Assembly: GCA_013398615.1 (NCBI GenBank)
Contig: VZSR01000514.1
Coordinates: 10,335,256-10,399,255, forward strand
Direction: 5' to 3'
Length of the DNA stretch: 64,000 bases
Source of the DNA: Brachypodius melanocephalos
Taxonomy: Eukaryota; Chordata; Aves; Passeriformes; Pycnonotidae
Shown here: piece by piece, positions 59,804-64,000 of the stretch
How positions within the stretch are numbered: the first letter of the stretch is position 1
How the letters are laid out: each line of letters opens with the position of its first letter
Position numbers and translations under genes: made by a program
The notes under the pieces: model-generated
What the model was told of the DNA's origin: nothing
The model's database searches: none
The model's input: only the letters and a program-made list of their open reading frames with translations

Positions 59804-61377
59804 TCCAAGAAAGCCCAAGTACAAAAGGAGTGGAGTGATCTGGATTAGATTCAGCAGAACAACATAACAGGGTGTTAAGAAAAAGGGAATTTCAATCATT
59901 TATTTCATCACCCACAAGATTACCTGAAGACCTGGAGAACAGCTATAAACACATCCATCAAAATGTAGAAAAAATGCAATAATTTAGGAGCAAAACTGCT
60001 TGAGGGTTTATTTGCAAATGGCATTTCATAGATTAAATAAATTGTGACAAGGACACAGTGACAAGGATGGGGCACCAAACTTCAGCCAGGTATTCAAGGA
60101 CAGCACATGTTTCTGAAGCAGCTGCTACAATTCACAATAACAGCCTGAGTCTCTTCCCACTGAAATCCCAGTGCAGGCCTAGGACTTGCTAATGGTTTAT
60201 TATTTATTGGTTTATGTTTCATTAACTGAAATATTCTGAGCATCGCACAGGGTTGGCAAACATCATAAAACTAGCATCAGTTTCTGATTCTGCCACTGAG
60301 CTGGTAATGGATTTGGCATAAATAATTGAAACTTTCTGGCTTGTTTCTCTATATGGAAAGTAAAGGTTTGTTGCTTTTCTGTAAATAAAATGTTTTGATA
60401 TCTAATAGTAAACACGCTACATTAAAAGTAAATATTTTATCACCATATTGTCATACCAGATTGTCTGTCCCATTTACATGCTACAGATGTTATACAGGGG
60501 AGTGATAACAACCCCTGTAAAACCATGGAAAGTTGATCCATAAGTACTGTGAGATACCTGAGCATTAGAAGAACAGATTTTTTTGGAATAGCAGAGCTTT
60601 CTGCTAGAACAGGTTAAAAAAAAATAGAAGAAGAAGAAAAACAAAGCTTTAAATCTTATAAAATGGTAATTGTGCATAGAGAAGAAATGAGGCCTTGCAG
60701 CTTTAGCAGTTAACCATGACTGTGTGCTGGACACGTGTGTTTTTCATTATTGGCAAACACATTGTCAAACATGAGCAGACCCCAATGTACACGTGCTTTA
60801 CATTACATCTGCACAAGGGAACTCTTCCCACAGCCAGCACCACTTTCCAAATCCCAAATTATGACTGTTCTAAGGAGCCCTTGCTTGGAACGCTCCTCGT
60901 GTGTTTTATGGAACACACATTTAAAAGCCAGGATCAAACAGGGCTGGTTTTTCACTTGTGATTACAGAACTTGGAGCATCAGCAAGCCCAGCCAGGCAGA
61001 ACCTTGCACTGCAATCCCATAAACCCACATGGATGGAAATCAGGCAGCCCCGAGGAGAAATGCCTGTCCTGGCTGGCCAAAAAAAAGAATAAACTTATTT
61101 TAAATAGTACACTAGTAATTAGCAAGGCTAACAATGGATTTCCATGTGGGACATCACTAAGCACAGGAAAGCATTACATGGAGAGGAGGGGAAAAAAGGA
61201 CAGGGGAGCTCTGCTACCTCAGGACCACCATCCATGGTGGGAGTGGGATATAAACCAGAGCAGCAGGGCTCAAGAGTTAATATCACATGGAGGAGGTGGG
61301 AAACAAGGGCAGAGAAACATTTGAGTGGATTTTGCTGCTGTTAAAGCTGATGGTGAACCCCACTGATGTTATCCACA
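59804..61377. other. Unique non-coding DNA
   Basis: AT-rich from 59.85 to 60.7 kb, with no recognised gene or repeat. Confidence 0.55.
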
Positions 61378-61527
61378 GAGGTGGGAGATGCCCCATCCCT
61401 GGAAGTGTTCAGTGTTGGATGAAGCCCTGAGCAACCTGGTCTAGTGGAGGGTGTCCCTGCCCGTGGCAGAGGGTGCAATGGGATGGTCTTTAAGGTCCCT
61501 TCCAGCCCAAACCATTCTGTGATTTTA
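61378..61527 (+). mobile_element. CR1 LINE 3' fragment
   Basis: 'gccccatccctggaagtgtt', 'gagcaacctggtctagtgga', 'gtctttaaggtcccttccag' and 'aaaccattctgtgatttta'. This version ('caacctggtctagtgg') is nearer the general avian CR1 form than the copies with 'gcagcctgggacagtgg'. Confidence 0.93.
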
Positions 61528-62333
61528 TCATTTTATGTTTGGCTCTTTCAAGGTCAAGCCAGATTTGGACTGCAAGTGTAATCTGAGCCACCAGAACATC
61601 TGCTATGGGGTATTTCCAGACCATCCTGGAACAAGAGATATCCGAATCGTGTGAGAAAACTGATTCTCACAAAACCTTCAGGCAAAAAAATGGCCAATAA
61701 GCTGAGCTAAGCATGAGAGCTCCAGCTCAGATGAGAGAGCCAGGGCCTCTCTGCATCCCCTGGCATCCTTCCACAGAAATAAATGGAGTTCTGCTGATCT
61801 GGCTCTCTACCTGAGAAGGGTTGCCAACAGACAAGCTGATGTGACATATCAGTGTTAGAAAGGAGATGGGGCAAAAATCTGTTAGATACTATGAGAAATT
61901 GTGGGTTTGGTGTTCCTCGACCTTTTAAAATTCATGAGGTAATTCAAAGAGAATCACAGAAGTTTATGGGTGACCCAACAGATCCTGGCCAAAGTCCTCA
62001 GCCACGACATCTCATGTGGAAAGAGCCCTTAAGGTGCTCCCTGGTTTCTAGAGGGCAATTTCTGCTTTGTGATGCTAAAAATTCCCACTTGGGCAACAAG
62101 GTGGACTGAAGAGTGACACAGTGCGCTGGATTTTGCTGCCTCCTTAGAGAAAAAAAAAAAAAAAAAAAAAAAGCAAGCCCTCAAATTCTGGTAGGCTAAA
62201 ATTTCCCCACATTCCTCCAGTGTTTTCTGCTGGGTTTAGGTTTCAAATGGGGATGAACCACAGGTAAATTCCAGGTAAAGGGATCGGAGTTCATCTGCAT
62301 CTGGGTATCAGGGCTCAGTCCTGACAGTAGTTC
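61528..62333. other. Unique DNA with a short frame before a poly(A) run
   Basis: An 85-codon frame (61852-62109, plus, starting MLERRWGKN) is followed about 40 bases later by the A-run at 62150-62173. No AATAAA lies in the intervening bases. No homology is recognised. Confidence 0.4.
62150..62173 (+). repeat. Poly(A) run, about 24 bases
   Basis: Uninterrupted A-run, the longest poly(A) in the window. It could be the tail of a retroposed transcript or a simple mononucleotide repeat. Confidence 0.93.
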
Positions 62334-62478
62334 ATGGAACCCTAAAATGATCTGGTTTGGAATGGACCTTAAATCTCATCCCATTCCAATTCCTGCCACA
62401 GGCAGGAATCACAGATTCCACTATTCCAGTTTGCTCCAACCCCCTTCATCCTAGCCTTGAACACTTCCAGGGATGATT
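62334..62478 (-). mobile_element. CR1 LINE 3' fragment
   Basis: Minus strand: 'aaaatgatctggtttggaat', 'ggaccttaaatctcatccca', 'ttgaacacttccagggatga'. Diverged relative to the others. Confidence 0.9.
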
Positions 62479-64000
62479 TTTTTAGCCAGGAGTTATTCCA
62501 CTGGTTTTTAGGTTGGCCTTACTTTTGAATTTGAAGGTACATTGCTGTCAGAAAATCAGAGCTGGATTTGGGGAAACGCAGCTAAGAAATATCTGTATTT
62601 GTCAAAAAATCCTTCCTGTCATTTCACTTTAATCCCAGATAGTTTATCCTTTTTTAAAAAATATTTGATAGCAAATCTCATTCCAGATGCCTGTGCTCAC
62701 ATTACCATTAGATCTACACCTCATCCCTTTGAATTGATTACTGTTTCTGGTGGAGTCTGCAGCAAATCAGAGCTGAGTCCTCAGCAGCTCATGCTGGCAG
62801 CCTGATGAAATCAAGAAAAAATGTAGCTCTTGTTTATTGAGAAAGCAAAGCTGTTTCCATAAAAAAAGAAGGAGATACGAAAGAGAAGAAAAGATGAAAC
62901 AGCACTCTGAGGGAGGCATTTCAATAATTTCAGAAGGATTTCAGGGCAAAATGGCAAGAGAAAAAGAGAGTCCTTTAAAAAGACAAATCTTATGGTTTTG
63001 GTATTTTCAAAACACTTCAAATCTCACTGGAGAAAGGATTATTAGAGGCAACCTCAGCTTTAAACTAGGAGCCAGCTTCCTTTCTGTGGGTATGGAATTG
63101 TTGCCAAAGGAATTATATTTTAAAATGGGGGCGGGAGGGGTGGGGAATGACACACAAATTTCTGGGACAAGAATTTATCTCAGAAGCTGCTCCCAGTCTC
63201 TGCTTCTGTACAGCCACCCCTGAGTGACACAGGGCCATGGTGACTGTCACTGCCAGGTGACATCAGCTCCTCCAGCTGGGTCAGGTGAGCTCAGGAGCAC
63301 AGAGGGAAGGGAACAATCTGCTGCCATCTGGGGTGGGAGCTCCCTCCCCAACACCTGCCGCTGAGGCTGCAGCACCTGCTCTGCTGGAGCTGCTCCTGCA
63401 GAGCTCTCAGGGAGCCTTCAGATGATTTGTCAGACCTCTCCTTCCTCCTCTGGGGATGGTTGAAAAGAAAACACAAAACAACAACAGCAGCAACAAAAAG
63501 ACAAAAATACCCCGGAACATGATAAAGCAGAAAAAAAAACAAATGCTAAAAATACTGAACTTGGCTCCCATCTGACATCAGCCTCCTACACAATCCTGGA
63601 AGGTCGCTCAGCCTGCACACCCCCCTTCCCTTTTCTCTGATTAGCCAAGATACAATTTCCTTAATTTTGTTACGAGCACTTTGTAAGAGTGATGGGAAGT
63701 AAAGCTGGATGGAGATGCAAGTAACTTTCTCCTGCTTTTCCATGGCTCCCCTCCTTCCCTCCCTCTCTCATCAGCACCTTGCACACCTTCCCACCAGAAG
63801 CCACATCCTGACAATAAAACCAGACCACAACCACCTGCTGCAGACACATCTCTGCTGCAGTTTGCTCAGTGAAACACAGGAATGCTTTCATGCCTGCCCA
63901 AGCTGACTGGTGTTAAAGGGAAGGAAGGGCTGGATTTTCTGTACCCAGAGACGTTTGCAAGAAAAATCACATCAGGAGAGCAGTACAGATGAGAACTGCC
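62479..64000. other. Unique non-coding DNA
   Basis: No recognised gene or repeat beyond short A-rich tracts at about 63470-63545. The 128-codon frame at 62837-63223 has no family resemblance. Confidence 0.55.

Noticed and set aside
1..64000. tRNA, rRNA, snRNA genes, CRISPR arrays or operons
   Set aside because: None was recognised by eye. The sequence is eukaryotic, and tandem repeats present are microsatellites, not spaced arrays.

Overview
The window reads as vertebrate, almost certainly avian, nuclear DNA. The main evidence is about nineteen fragments of the CR1 LINE (chicken repeat 1), all matching the 3' end of the element. Several still carry the tail that reads roughly 'cccttccaacccaaaccattctatgattct', and one keeps the terminal 8-bp repeat. 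The internal wording of many copies ('gggatccaggggcagccac', 'gggcaccctgtgccagggcc') is the form I associate with songbird CR1 subfamilies, so a passerine is the best guess; that step is inference. There are no Alu, B1 or L1-like mammalian repeats.

I found no protein-coding gene whose product I recognise. Most open frames are chance frames in GC-rich DNA, frames running through CR1, or frames in microsatellites. The clearest functional landmark is a CpG island at about 7.04-8.06 kb. It has two splice-donor-like sites on the minus strand (GTAGGA next to 7560, GTGAGT next to 8022), so it may be a promoter and 5' exon of a leftward gene whose body lies mostly outside the window. Direction and identity are not proven.

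Layout: 1-6.9 kb is unique intronic or intergenic DNA with one old CR1. 6.9-8.1 kb is the CpG island. 8.2-24.8 kb is unique DNA with six CR1 pieces, a solo retroviral LTR (16.46-16.91 kb), MIR-like relics near 14.5 and 15.1 kb, an exon-like CpG-rich block at 19.03-19.10 kb, a 16-bp-arm hairpin at 19.8 kb and a possible regulatory block at 20.9-21.4 kb. 24.8-44 kb has more CR1 tails, a MIR relic (28.8 kb), microsatellites and several exon-like openings. 44-64 kb has a second LTR fragment of the same family, a 100-N assembly gap (47028-47127) in a GC-rich stretch, more CR1 copies and several poly(A) tracts.

Several splice-bounded open intervals are given as low-confidence exon candidates (4.67, 10.85, 19.03, 25.75, 33.15 and 35.2 kb on plus; 2.53 and 9.33 kb on minus). 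In 64 kb on two strands many such pairs arise by chance, so none is claimed as a gene. No tRNA, rRNA, CRISPR array or operon-like organisation was seen, and I did not find a convincing novel biological system.
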